The position numbers and the translations under genes were made by a program. Source: Pseudomonas sp. R28(2017) (lineage in GTDB: Bacteria; Pseudomonadota; Gammaproteobacteria; Pseudomonadales; Pseudomonadaceae). Taken from it: 64,000 nt of DNA. The notes under the pieces are model-generated. The model ran no database searches, had not been told where the DNA came from, and saw only the letters and a program-made list of their open reading frames with translations. This document shows, piece after piece, positions 17,132 through 27,060 of this stretch. The stretch is taken from NCBI RefSeq assembly GCF_002112505.1, contig NZ_NEHW01000005.1:1-64000 (forward strand), written 5' to 3'. Position 1 is the stretch's first letter. Each line of letters begins with the position of its first letter.

Positions 17132-18021
17132 CAGTCGTCCCTGCCTCCCAGGCGGCTGCCCCAGCCGAGTTTGGTGCGACACACCTCATAGTAGTTGTGG
17201 TCGAGCGGATGGATCAGGCGCAGCTTCTGCGGCTTTTTACTTACCGTGATGGTGTCGCCCGGGGCGCAGGTGAAGTGGTTCTGGCCGTCGCACGACACTT
17301 GTGGGTAGATCTGCAGGTCCTTGGACACCACGATCTTCAGCTCACTGTTGCCGTCGACCACGATCGGCCGGCCCGACAGGGTGTGCGGGTACATCGGCAC
17401 GATGACGATGGCGTCGAGCTTGGGGTGCATGATCGGGCCGCCGGCCGACAGCGCGTAGGCGGTGGAGCCGGTGGGGGTGGCGACGATCAGGCCGTCGGCC
17501 TTCTGGCTGCAGACGAACTGGCCATCGATGTAGATCTCGAACTCGATCATCCGCGTCGACTTGCCCGGGTGCAGGACCACGTCGTTGAGCGCGTCGCCCT
17601 GGCCGATGGCCTCGTGATGGCGGCGCACTTCGGCCTGCAGCAGGAAGCGGTTTTCCACCAGGTAGTGGCCGTCGAGCACTTCGGCGACTTTCTGTTCCAG
17701 CTCGTCCGGGCGGATATCGGTCAGGAAGCCCAGGTTGCCGCGGTTGATACCCAGCACCGGCACATTGTGCCGGGCCAGCGCGCGGGCGGCGCCAAGCAGG
17801 CTACCGTCGCCACCGACCACGATGACCAGGTCGCAGACCTCGCCAAGCAGCTTGCGCGTCGAGGTCTGCAGGCCGTGGCCGGGCAGCACTTCGGCGATGG
17901 TGTCCTCGAGGATCACGTGCAGGTGGCGCTCGAGGAGGAATTTTTTCAGTCGGCGAATGGTGTCGAGCACCTGCGAGCTGCCAAGGCGGCCGATGATACC
18001 GATATTGCGAAATTGCTCCAT
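17131..18021 (-). CDS. nadK: NAD kinase
   Basis: 296 aa ATP-dependent kinase that phosphorylates NAD to NADP in the cytoplasm. The family GGDGS motif is present (VIVVGGDGSLLGAAR, near residues 66-80) together with GINRGNLGFLTDI and the substrate loop ATPTGSTAYALSAGGP near 180. The length is normal. AGGAG lies four bases before the ATG. It heads a compact minus-strand operon with the phosphoesterase and rhomboid genes and is divergent from the DUF1853 gene. Confidence 0.96.
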   Translation of the reverse strand: MEQFRNIGIIGRLGSSQVLDTIRRLKKFLLERHLHVILEDTIAEVLPGHGLQTSTRKLLGEVCDLVIVVGGDGSLLGAARALARHNVPVLGINRGNLGFLTDIRPDELEQKVAEVLDGHYLVENRFLLQAEVRRHHEAIGQGDALNDVVLHPGKSTRMIEFEIYIDGQFVCSQKADGLIVATPTGSTAYALSAGGPIMHPKLDAIVIVPMYPHTLSGRPIVVDGNSELKIVVSKDLQIYPQVSCDGQNHFTCAPGDTITVSKKPQKLRLIHPLDHNYYEVCRTKLGWGSRLGGRDD

Positions 18022-18110
18022 GGGGCTCCTGCGAGGCTCTGCGGCGGGGTGACGATGTCGCGATTATGGGCGAAACGACCGGGCAGCGGCAAACCGGCTA
18101 TGCTCGCAGC

Positions 18111-19046
18111 ATGATGCCATTTGCCGAGCTCCATGAACTGCCCCGCCGCTTGCGCCGCCCAGCCGTGCGCGACTTGGCCTGGACCCTGCTGTCGCCGGCG
18201 TTGCTGAGCGCCCCGCCCTGCCCCCAGCGCCATCCGCTGGCGGGCAGCGCCTGGGTGGGCGACCCGCAACGGCTGCACGACTGGCTGCGTGCCCTGGATG
18301 CGGATGACCTGCCCTTGCGCGACTGGTTGGCGAAGATCACCAGCCGGCGCCTGGGGCTGTACTACGAAGGTCTGTGGCAGTTCGCCCTGGCGCACGCGCC
18401 CGGGGTCGAGTTGCTGGCGTCCAACCTGGCGATTCGCGCGGGTGGGCGGACCTTGGGCGAGCTGGATATTCTGCTGCGTGATGGCGAGGGCACCCATCAT
18501 CTGGAGCTGGCCATAAAGCTGTACCTTGGGCCCACCGAAGGCGACGGACGCGACCCGGCGCACTGGCTCGGGCCTGGGTGTCACGATCGGCTCGGCAGCA
18601 AACTGGCGCACCTGGCCGGGCATCAGCTGCCCATGTCGGGGGGCTCGCAGAGCCGCGAAGCACTGGCCGCTGTAGGGGTCGACCAGGTGCAGGCACACCT
18701 GTGGCTGGGCGGCTACCTGTTCTACCCGTGGCCGGGGCACGCCGAGCCGCCTGCAGGTGCCAATCCCCGGCATTTGCGCGGGCGCTGGGTAAGGCGAAGC
18801 GACTGGCACATGGCAGCGGATGAACACTGGCAACCACTGGCGCGGCATGCCTGGCTGGCGCCAGCGCGGGTCGAGGCGGATGAATACTGGACTGTGCAGC
18901 GGTCTGGAGACTGGCTGGAGCAGCTGGACGAGCATGCACCGGCGCAGTTACTGGTCAGGCTGGAGCTTGATGACGAGGGCGTCTGGCAGGAAGCCGAGCG
19001 CTTGTTTCTGGTGGCTGACAGCTGGCCGCATTTGCCCGGCAATTGA
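18111..19046 (+). CDS. DUF1853 family protein
   Basis: About 311 aa, starting MMPFAELHELPRRL. It has no signal or membrane segment. Features typical of DUF1853 are visible: LGLYYEGLWQFAL, then a stretch like a PD-(D/E)XK nuclease core (GELDILLRDGEGTHHLELAIKLYLG near 120-145), then ARLW-type tryptophan-rich blocks. The nuclease-fold idea is my inference from the E-LD-ELAIK pattern. The ATG at 18111 or 18114 could be used; neither has a strong ribosome binding site. It is divergent from nadK. Confidence 0.8.
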   Translation: MMPFAELHELPRRLRRPAVRDLAWTLLSPALLSAPPCPQRHPLAGSAWVGDPQRLHDWLRALDADDLPLRDWLAKITSRRLGLYYEGLWQFALAHAPGVELLASNLAIRAGGRTLGELDILLRDGEGTHHLELAIKLYLGPTEGDGRDPAHWLGPGCHDRLGSKLAHLAGHQLPMSGGSQSREALAAVGVDQVQAHLWLGGYLFYPWPGHAEPPAGANPRHLRGRWVRRSDWHMAADEHWQPLARHAWLAPARVEADEYWTVQRSGDWLEQLDEHAPAQLLVRLELDDEGVWQEAERLFLVADSWPHLPGN

Positions 19047-19059
19047 TTTTGCCTGCCCT

Positions 19060-19153
19060 GGCCCTTTCGCGGGCAAGCCCGCTCCCACAGGTACATCACA
19101 GCCTGCGAATTGTGTGGTGACTCTTTGGGAGCGGGTTCACCCGCGAAAGGGGC
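19060..19153. repeat. REP pair (inverted, right copy diverged)
   Basis: A REP element (CTTTCGCGGGCAAGCCCGCT) followed about 45 bases later by a facing copy that has changed in the core (GGGAGCGGGTTCACCCGCGA). The compensating changes keep the second hairpin intact. It lies between the DUF1853 gene and the cytochrome b561 gene. Confidence 0.85.
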
Positions 19154-19270
19154 GGCACTGACAACACAAATTTCACCGACCTGGCGCAAAACTATATTCC
19201 CAGATAGCGATTACAGTTACCCCAGAGCGCCAGCAAGAGCGCCATTCCGACCTGATGACGAGGACCGATC

Positions 19271-19816
19271 ATGGTTTCATCCACACCCGCGCCCCATTAC
19301 GCACGCCTGTCCATCGCCCTGCATTGGCTGATGCTGGTGCTGCTGGCCGCTGTTTACGCCTGTATCGAATTCCGCGGCCTGTTCCCCAAGGACAGCGCCG
19401 AACGCAACCTGATGAAAGACCTGCACTTCATGCTCGGCCTGAGTGTGTTCGTGCTGGTCTGGCTGCGCCTGGCCGTGCGCCTGAGCCGCCCGACCCCGCC
19501 GATTGTGCCCAAGCCACCGGCCTGGCAGACCGGCCTTGCGCACCTGATGCACCTGGCACTGTACCTGCTGATGATCGGCCTGCCCGTGGCCGGCTGGCTG
19601 ATCCTCAGTGCCGCCGACAAGCCGGTGCCGTTCTTTGGCCTGGAGCTGCCGCACCTGATCAGCCCGGACCCGGACCAGGCCAAGTTCATCAAAGGCTGGC
19701 ATGAGCGTGTGGCGACCTGGGGTTACTGGCTGATCGGCCTGCATGCGCTGGCCGGGCTGTACCACCACTACGTGCAGCGCGACAACACGCTGCTGCGCAT
19801 GCTGCCCTACAAGTAA
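19271..19816 (+). CDS. Cytochrome b561 family protein
   Basis: 181 aa with four predicted membrane helices (near 12-32, 45-65, 88-110 and 143-163). Histidines are suitably placed for two b hemes: ALHWLMLV in helix 1, MKDLHFMLGL in helix 2, and GYWLIGLHALAGLYHHYV in helix 4. This matches the bacterial YodB/CybB cytochrome b561 family, which moves electrons between quinone and other partners in the inner membrane (superoxide:ubiquinone oxidoreductase in E. coli CybB). The 3' end overlaps the convergent desulfhydrase-like gene by 10 bases. Confidence 0.92.
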   Translation: MVSSTPAPHYARLSIALHWLMLVLLAAVYACIEFRGLFPKDSAERNLMKDLHFMLGLSVFVLVWLRLAVRLSRPTPPIVPKPPAWQTGLAHLMHLALYLLMIGLPVAGWLILSAADKPVPFFGLELPHLISPDPDQAKFIKGWHERVATWGYWLIGLHALAGLYHHYVQRDNTLLRMLPYK

Positions 19817-20706
19817 CCGCGCCGGCCCTGCAGGCCGCCGGTGTGCACGAAGATCAGCCGGGTACCGGGCGCGAACAGCCCGGCCTCGACCTGATCGCGC
19901 AGGGCCAGCAAGGCCTTGCCGGTGTACAGGGCTTCCAGCGGCACGCCACTGTGCCGCTCGCTCTCGGCGATGAAGGCCAGCAACTCATCATCGAACTTTC
20001 CGAAGCCACCTCGGCAGGCGTCATGCAGCTGGTAGCCCTGCGCGCCAGCCAGCTCGGCGACTGCCTGCGGCACACCGTGATCCCTCGGCACCGCCAGGGC
20101 ACCATGCACCGCATGTGCCCCTGCCTCGGCAAGGGCCAGGCCGGCCAAGGTCGTGCCGGTGCCTGCGGCCAGCCACCAGGCGTCGTAGCCCGACCATCCC
20201 AGCGCAGAAAGCTGCAAACGGGCCTGCTCGATGATCAGCGCACAACCCTTGGCACCCGCCACCCCACCACCGCCCTCAGGAATACAGTGCCAGCCCGGAT
20301 AACGAGCCTGCCAAGGTTGCCAGAAGCCCGCTTCATGGCGCGCGCGGTAGCCGCCGTAACCCAGCCAGTGCAATTCCATGCCCAACCCTTGCAGGTCGCG
20401 CACCGTGGGGGTGTCCTGGGGGTGGCCGCGCAGCAGGCCGGCGGTGGCGAAGCCAAAGCGTTTGCCGGCGGCAGCCAGGGCATGCAGGTGATTGGAATGG
20501 TTGCCGCCCAGGCTGATCAGGCCGGGGGCGCCTGCGGCATGGGCATGCTGCAGGTGGTGGCGGAGCTTGAACCACTTGTTGCCGCTGATCAGCGGATCGA
20601 TCAGGTCCAGGCGCAGGATGGCGGCCACGACATGGGCCATTTCCAGCCAGGGTAGGTTGAAGGGTTGTAGTGGGGCGTCGGGGAGGTTCAGGAATGAGTT
20701 GGGCAT
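19807..20706 (-). CDS. PLP-dependent D-cysteine desulfhydrase / ACC deaminase-like enzyme
   Basis: 299 aa fold-type II PLP enzyme. The lysine for PLP is in LISGNKWFKLR (near residue 40), followed by GGNHSNHLHALA for the cofactor phosphate region and WWLAAGTGTTLAGLALA as the Gly-rich PLP-phosphate loop. The family contains D-cysteine desulfhydrases and ACC deaminases. The residues that separate the two activities cannot be settled here, and I would favour a desulfhydrase or unknown amino-acid substrate. It is convergent with cytochrome b561 (10-base overlap). Confidence 0.88.
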   Translation of the reverse strand: MPNSFLNLPDAPLQPFNLPWLEMAHVVAAILRLDLIDPLISGNKWFKLRHHLQHAHAAGAPGLISLGGNHSNHLHALAAAGKRFGFATAGLLRGHPQDTPTVRDLQGLGMELHWLGYGGYRARHEAGFWQPWQARYPGWHCIPEGGGGVAGAKGCALIIEQARLQLSALGWSGYDAWWLAAGTGTTLAGLALAEAGAHAVHGALAVPRDHGVPQAVAELAGAQGYQLHDACRGGFGKFDDELLAFIAESERHSGVPLEALYTGKALLALRDQVEAGLFAPGTRLIFVHTGGLQGRRGYL

Positions 20707-20753
20707 CGCCCGAGTTTAACCGAGAAATCCTTGGGGCCGCCTTGCCGGCGAAA

Positions 20754-20770
20754 GGGGTGCAAAGCACCCC
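20754..20770 (-). terminator. Possible terminator after fadH
   Basis: Perfect hairpin GGGGTGC, AAA, GCACCCC placed 8 bases beyond the fadH stop on the minus strand, followed by TTTCGCC. The T-run is short, so it is weak as an intrinsic terminator. Confidence 0.45.
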
Positions 20771-20778
20771 CGGCGATC

Positions 20779-22839
<2,061 letters not shown>

Positions 22840-22849
22840 TCACGGAATG

Positions 22850-22871
22850 CGGGCACCTCGGCGGGTGCCCG
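22850..22871 (-). promoter_or_regulatory. Leader hairpin upstream of fadH
   Basis: An 8 bp perfect stem (CGGGCACC with GGTGCCCG, 6-base loop) begins 35 bases upstream of the fadH start. It would form in the fadH 5' leader. There is no T-run in the fadH direction, so I read it as a possible mRNA structure, not a terminator. Confidence 0.45.
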
Positions 22872-22903
22872 TCGTTTGTCTGCCTGCGACATTAAACAGC
22901 CGT

Positions 22904-22917
22904 TTGAACGCGTTCAA
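22904..22917. promoter_or_regulatory. Perfect 14 bp palindrome, likely operator between fadH and the nitrilase-like gene
   Basis: TTGAACGCGTTCAA is fully self-complementary and lies in the divergent promoter gap of fadH (minus) and the nitrilase-like gene (plus). Its place and symmetry suit a dimeric repressor. Fatty-acid regulators such as PsrA bind GAAAC-type palindromes, which are similar but not the same, so the binding protein is a guess. Confidence 0.55.
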
Positions 22918-23002
22918 TGATCGAAACTGACAACTTATTGATCCTCCCGTGCAGCGGGACTACCCTAGGGAACCCTCGATTCCCAAGGCGCTGTACCGCT
23001 TG

Positions 23003-24121
23003 ATGCGAAAACTCCTGGCAGGCGCCCTGGCGCTGGTAATGATCACCGCTGCGTGCGGCTATGGCTTCTGGACCCAACAGCGCCCGGAAGGCCACTACCT
23101 CTCCGATCTGCGCATCGAACTGGCGCTCAACCATGGCGTACCCGGCGAGCATGGCAACCTGCTCGGCATCGAACCGCTGCTGTTCCCCAGCGACTACCAG
23201 AACCTGCAACGCCTGCACCGCAAGCTCTCCGCCTACCTGGAGCAGGCACGCGCCCAGGGCCTGGTTGGCCCGCGCACGATCGTGGTGCTGCCCGAGCACA
23301 TCGGCACCTGGCTGTGGGCACGAGGCGAAAAGAACGAGCTGTACCAGGCCACTCGCAACCGTGATGCCGAGCAATGGCTGGAGCTGAGCAACCCGCTGCG
23401 CTATGGCCTGGCAATGCTGAGCGCCAATGGCGATGATCGGCGCGCCGATGCTCACCTGCGCATGAAAGCCCAGCAGATGGCCAGCGATTACCAGCAATTG
23501 TTCGGCGGCCTGGCCAAGGAGTTCGGCGTCACCCTGGTGGCCGGTTCGATCGTGCTGCCCGCCCCGTACGTCGACCAGGGCGTGCTGCACATTGGCCAAG
23601 GGCCGCTGTTCAACAGCAGCCTGGTGTTCGCCGCGGATGGCTCGCCGCTGGGCCAGCCGCAGCACCAGCAATACCCCGACAGCGAGACACGGCGCTACAT
23701 CCACCCTGGGCGGCATTTCCCGTTGCAGGTACTGCAGACCCCCGCCGGGCGCCTGGGCGTGCTGATTGGCAGCGACAGCTGGTACCCCGAGAACCAGCAT
23801 CAGTTGCAGCAACAGCAGGTTCAGCTGATCGCCAACCCGGTGTTCCTCAGTGGCAAAGGCAGCTGGGATGCCCCCTGGCGCGGCAATCGCCACCAGGACG
23901 CCGCTGCCGAGCTGGGCCTGCAACGCGGTGAAGTCAGCGAGCAGACCGCCTGGCAACGCCTGACCCAGGTCGCAGGTGACAGCGTCAGCAGCATGAGCGT
24001 GTTCATGCGTGGGCAGTTCTGGGAACAGGGCAGCGACGGCCAGGGCTTTGCCCATCAGGCCGGTGAGTTGCTGGCGGGCCCTCCCAGCCATGGCGCACGC
24101 CTGCTGAACCTGTGGCTGTAG
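23003..24121 (+). CDS. Membrane-anchored nitrilase-fold protein lacking catalytic residues
   Basis: About 372 aa. The N-terminus (MRKLLAGALALVMITAACG) is a membrane anchor or an unusual lipoprotein signal. The rest follows the carbon-nitrogen hydrolase fold: TIVVLPEHIGTWL holds the usual catalytic Glu, FNSSLVFAADGSPLGQ aligns with the block before the catalytic Lys, and GVLIGSDSWYPEN aligns with the ICYDxxFPE block. The Cys of that last block is Gly and the Lys region reads QPQHQQYPDSE without Lys. Catalysis is therefore unlikely. The ATG at 23003 is chosen because the signal starts there; an ATG at 22949 is in frame. An AraC regulator follows after four bases. Confidence 0.8.
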   Translation: MRKLLAGALALVMITAACGYGFWTQQRPEGHYLSDLRIELALNHGVPGEHGNLLGIEPLLFPSDYQNLQRLHRKLSAYLEQARAQGLVGPRTIVVLPEHIGTWLWARGEKNELYQATRNRDAEQWLELSNPLRYGLAMLSANGDDRRADAHLRMKAQQMASDYQQLFGGLAKEFGVTLVAGSIVLPAPYVDQGVLHIGQGPLFNSSLVFAADGSPLGQPQHQQYPDSETRRYIHPGRHFPLQVLQTPAGRLGVLIGSDSWYPENQHQLQQQQVQLIANPVFLSGKGSWDAPWRGNRHQDAAAELGLQRGEVSEQTAWQRLTQVAGDSVSSMSVFMRGQFWEQGSDGQGFAHQAGELLAGPPSHGARLLNLWL

Positions 24122-24125
24122 GCGC

Positions 24126-25166
24126 ATGAGCCGCCCCCGCGTACGCCTGGGTGACCTTTCGGTCGGGTTCGTCCAACCCCTGGCCGAGGCCCTGCGCGAG
24201 CAAGGCCATGATCCGGTGCCACTCTTGCAGCAATACGGGCTCGATGCCGAGCGCCTGGCCGAAGCCGGCGCACGCCTGTCGATCCCGCGCTACATGCACC
24301 TTGGGCATGCGGCCATCGCGCTGTGTGGCGAGCCGGCGCTGGGCCTGCGCATGGGGCGCCGCAGCCGCCTGGCCCAGGCCGGGTTGGCCGGCGTCACAGC
24401 GGCCCAGGCCCCTACCCTGGGCGAGGCGGCACGCACGCTGCTGCGCTTCGAGCCACTGTACGCTGCCAACTACCGTGGCCAGTCCAGCTACCAGGAAGAC
24501 CCCCAAGGTGCGTGGCTGCGCTTCTATTCGATCAGCCCCTACAACGACTACAACCGCTTTGTGGTCGATTCGCTGCTGGCCGGCTGGCTGGCTCAGCTCG
24601 CCGCCCTGACGGGCGCCCCTTTGCTGGCCGAGCGCCTGGAAGTCGAATTCGATGCACCCGCCTACGCCGCCGGGTATCAATCCCTCTGCAGCACCCCGGT
24701 GCAGTTCGCCGCCAGCGCCAACCGCCTGCGCCTGGGCCGCAGCACGCTGGAGCTGGCCAACCCACAGCACTGCCCGAGCACCTTCGGCCACCTGCTGCAG
24801 TTGTGTGAAGCGGAAATGCACCAGCGCACCCGGGTTCGCAGCCTGGGCGAGCGCATTACCCACCTGCTCGGGCCGTTGCTCAATGGCGGCCGGGAACCCG
24901 ACCTGGAAGAAGTGGCAGTGCACCTGCAACTGCCCACCTGGACACTGCGGCGCAAACTGGCCGAAGAAGGCACGCGCTTTCGCGATTTGCTCAATGACAC
25001 ACGGCGTGACCTTGCCGAAGCCTATATCCGCGATACGGAGCTGGCCTTTGGCGAGATCGCCTACCTATTGGGGTTTGCTTCGGCTGAGGCCTTCCAGCGC
25101 GCATTCAAGCGCTGGACGGGCCTTACGCCGGGGGAGTTTCGCCGCAGCCAGCGGCAGGCAGGTTAA
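24126..25166 (+). CDS. AraC-family transcriptional regulator
   Basis: 346 aa. The N-terminal two-thirds match the arabinose-binding-like effector domain of the OruR/ArgR-type AraC regulators (GLDAERLAEAGARLSIPRY, LGLRMGRRSRLAQAGLAG). The C-terminal AraC DNA-binding domain has two helix-turn-helix motifs (EVAVHLQLPTWTLRRKLAEEG near 260 and FGEIAYLLGFASAEAFQRAF, KRWTGLTPGEFR near 310-335). It starts four bases after the nitrilase-like gene, so the two are probably one transcript and may share a signal. Effector unknown. The stop overlaps the small convergent ORF. Confidence 0.9.
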   Translation: MSRPRVRLGDLSVGFVQPLAEALREQGHDPVPLLQQYGLDAERLAEAGARLSIPRYMHLGHAAIALCGEPALGLRMGRRSRLAQAGLAGVTAAQAPTLGEAARTLLRFEPLYAANYRGQSSYQEDPQGAWLRFYSISPYNDYNRFVVDSLLAGWLAQLAALTGAPLLAERLEVEFDAPAYAAGYQSLCSTPVQFAASANRLRLGRSTLELANPQHCPSTFGHLLQLCEAEMHQRTRVRSLGERITHLLGPLLNGGREPDLEEVAVHLQLPTWTLRRKLAEEGTRFRDLLNDTRRDLAEAYIRDTELAFGEIAYLLGFASAEAFQRAFKRWTGLTPGEFRRSQRQAG

Positions 25167-25249
25167 AGCTCCGTGGCGTCGTCTGCCGGCTCTGGCGGGT
25201 CCAGTTCGTAAGCTTGAAACTCGAGCAGCTCTTCCTGATAGTCATCCAT
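25163..25249 (-). CDS. 28-residue acidic mini-protein
   Basis: A 28-codon frame reading MDDYQEELLEFQAYELDPPE and ending ADDATEL. It is very acidic (12 Asp/Glu, no Lys or Arg). Its ATG is preceded by GAGGAAGCAGGG, giving a plausible ribosome binding site. It overlaps the last four bases of the convergent AraC gene. I have a faint memory of similar short Pseudomonas proteins but cannot check it. Function unknown. A competing frame (ATG near 25288) would give a basic, low-quality peptide, so I prefer this one. Confidence 0.45.
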   Translation of the reverse strand: MDDYQEELLEFQAYELDPPEPADDATEL

Positions 25250-25390
25250 CGCCCTGCTTCCTCTTCTCGTCTGTCTTCGTTGGTCATGCCTTCAACCTAA
25301 GCGGGCTGGGTGAAGGAATGATGACAAGCTTATGAGTGGTAAACGTAGCAGGTGTTCAGGCAATTATCGCCGCCCATCTGTAACAGCGAA

Positions 25391-26215
25391 TTAAAGCGGC
25401 GCCGGCGCCGGCTCTGCAGGCTGCGCATCCTGCTGCACCTGAATGGGTGCAGCCTCCGCTGGCGGCGCCACCGGTTGCGAGCCCTGGCTGTCATCGACCA
25501 CCGGCTTGGCCACAGCTTCACTGGCAGGCGCGACCGCCGCAGGTGCGGGAGCAGCGTCAACCAACGGTGCGGCCGCTGGTGGTGCGACGGCAGGTGCCAC
25601 CGAGGCCTGCTCCGGCAAGCCCAGGTCCGGCGCCAGCTTCTCGGGCTTGGCCACAGGCGCCTCGACCTTGGCCTTGGCGACCTTCTTCGGCTTGGGCAGG
25701 AAACTCTCGACCAGGGCGAAGTAACGGTCGTAGAACTGTGCCGCCGTCACCGTCTCGCTGGCGACCTTGACCATCGAATCGTCGCTGGAGCCGATCGGCA
25801 TGGAGACCGAGCCGAGCACACCGACCCCCAGGCTGGCCGAGCTGTTGGACTTCTTCAGGCTGTAGCGGTCCTGCAACGCGTTGGCGAACATGGTCGAACG
25901 CTTGTCGTCGTTGACGTCTGGCGCACAGGTCACGTTGAAGCTGATCTGCAGGTGGTTTTCGCTGTTCTGCTGGAAGCTCTTGTTGCCCACCACCTGGTTG
26001 GCACCACTGCTGGTGATGATGTAGCCCTGGCTGAGCAACGCACGGCGTGCCGCTTCGCAGGAGCCGGCATCGGTCACCGGGAAGCTGCGCGAGTAGGTCC
26101 CCGAGTCGTCGAAGTTCTCGTGCTCGTAGATGGCGGCTTTCTTCGAAGAGCAACCGGTCACGCCCGCCAGCACCAGGGCCAGCCCGAGCGCACCAAAGAC
26201 GGATGACTTGGTCAT
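25391..26215 (-). CDS. DUF2242 lipoprotein
   Basis: About 274 aa from the ATG at 26215 (GGA seven bases upstream). A lipoprotein signal ends in LAGVTGC with Cys near residue 22. The globular part (AAIYEHENFDDSGTYSRSFP, GSCEAARRALLSQGYIITSS, and a ventral RYSLKKSNSSASLGVGVLGS) matches DUF2242. From about residue 165 the protein becomes a low-complexity Ala/Pro/Val tail, likely a periplasmic spacer. The mature protein probably sits on a membrane facing the periplasm. Function unknown. Confidence 0.85.
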   Translation of the reverse strand: MTKSSVFGALGLALVLAGVTGCSSKKAAIYEHENFDDSGTYSRSFPVTDAGSCEAARRALLSQGYIITSSGANQVVGNKSFQQNSENHLQISFNVTCAPDVNDDKRSTMFANALQDRYSLKKSNSSASLGVGVLGSVSMPIGSSDDSMVKVASETVTAAQFYDRYFALVESFLPKPKKVAKAKVEAPVAKPEKLAPDLGLPEQASVAPAVAPPAAAPLVDAAPAPAAVAPASEAVAKPVVDDSQGSQPVAPPAEAAPIQVQQDAQPAEPAPAPL

Positions 26216-26340
26216 TGCGAATTCCGGGAAAGTCAAAAAGATGCCTATTGTGCATCACTGCAGGCGAGCACTGGAACCGTTGATCGGTGAAGAGTCTGTC
26301 AGGATCGTGTAAATCTGGTCGCCGGCATGGCTCAGAAACG

Positions 26341-26365
26341 AAAAAAGCGACCCGAAGGTCGCTTT
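26341..26365 (-). terminator. Terminator of the tRNA-Val/Asp operon
   Basis: On the minus strand: stem GCGACC, loop TTCG, GGTCGC, then TTTTTT. It lies 41 bases after the last tRNA-Asp. A strong intrinsic terminator. Confidence 0.9.
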
Positions 26366-26405
26366 CTCGTTGCTTCAAGGCGTTCAAGGGGCCTTGAGGC
26401 GAAGA

Positions 26406-26482
26406 TGGCGCAGCGGACGGGACTCGAACCCGCGACCCCCGGCGTGACAGGCCGGTATTCTAACCGACTGAACTACCGCTGC
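26406..26482 (-). tRNA. tRNA-Asp (GTC), third copy
   Basis: 77 bases including the encoded CCA. The acceptor stem GCAGCGG pairs with CCGCTGC, the D and T arms are standard (GTTCGAGTC), and the anticodon loop CTGTCAC gives GTC. Identical to the two copies upstream; last gene before the terminator. Confidence 0.97.
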
Positions 26483-26553
26483 GTATCATTCGGGCTTGCG
26501 CCCGATTGAAACCTGGGTCTACCCTTCCGGCGCGCTGGCCTCAGGGCAGGCAC

Positions 26554-26577
26554 AAAAAAAGCGACATCTGATCGCTT
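26554..26577 (-). terminator. Terminator-like hairpin inside the tRNA-Asp array
   Basis: On the minus strand AAGCGA, a 7-base loop, TCGCTT, then a T-run. It sits between the second and third tRNA-Asp and resembles the array's final terminator (GCGA...TCGC plus T-run). It may stop some transcripts before the last copy. Confidence 0.65.
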
Positions 26578-26622
26578 CGTTTGTGTGTGCTTCAAGGTGT
26601 TCTAGGGACCTTGAAACGAAGA

Positions 26623-26699
26623 TGGCGCAGCGGACGGGACTCGAACCCGCGACCCCCGGCGTGACAGGCCGGTATTCTAACCGACTGAACTACCGCTGC
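26623..26699 (-). tRNA. tRNA-Asp (GTC), second copy
   Basis: 77 bases with CCA, same sequence as the other two copies, anticodon GTC. The flanks on both sides resemble those of the third copy (a CTTCAAGG...CCTTGA...CGAAGATGG block and a CGCCCGATTGAAAC block), showing that the repeated unit is larger than the tRNA. Confidence 0.97.
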
Positions 26700-26798
26700 G
26701 TATCGTTCAGGCTTTCGCCCGATTGAAACTGGGATCAGTCTCTGGCATTTCGCCTTCGACTTCAGACCGGTGCCAGGCACCCATCTGTTACTGAAAAA

Positions 26799-26875
26799 TG
26801 GCGCAGCGGACGGGACTCGAACCCGCGACCCCCGGCGTGACAGGCCGGTATTCTAACCGACTGAACTACCGCTGC
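26799..26875 (-). tRNA. tRNA-Asp (GTC), first copy
   Basis: 77 bases with CCA, anticodon GTC, identical to the other copies. It is the first Asp gene after tRNA-Val in the transcript. Confidence 0.97.
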
Positions 26876-26943
26876 GCAGTGCGTTTCTCTCCGGCTATCG
26901 GCTTCAACCTGAAGCGTCCAGCGCTAGAAACATTCTCAGGAAG

Positions 26944-27019
26944 TGGTGGGTGATGACGGGATCGAACCGCCGACCCTCTGCTTGTAAGGCAGATGCTCTC
27001 CCGGCTGAGCTAATCACCC
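26944..27019 (-). tRNA. tRNA-Val (TAC)
   Basis: 76 bases with CCA. Acceptor GGGTGAT pairs with ATCACCC; the anticodon loop CTTACAA gives TAC. It leads the Val-Asp-Asp-Asp operon, with a consensus promoter just upstream. Confidence 0.97.
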
Positions 27020-27060
27020 TCGCGATGTTGCTTGTTGCGTTTGCTTCGCTGAGGCCGCGA

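Noticed and set aside
26406-27019. tRNA cluster as an integration site of a genomic island
   Set aside because: No integrase, no duplicated tRNA 3' end beyond the true gene copies, and both flanks are core genes.
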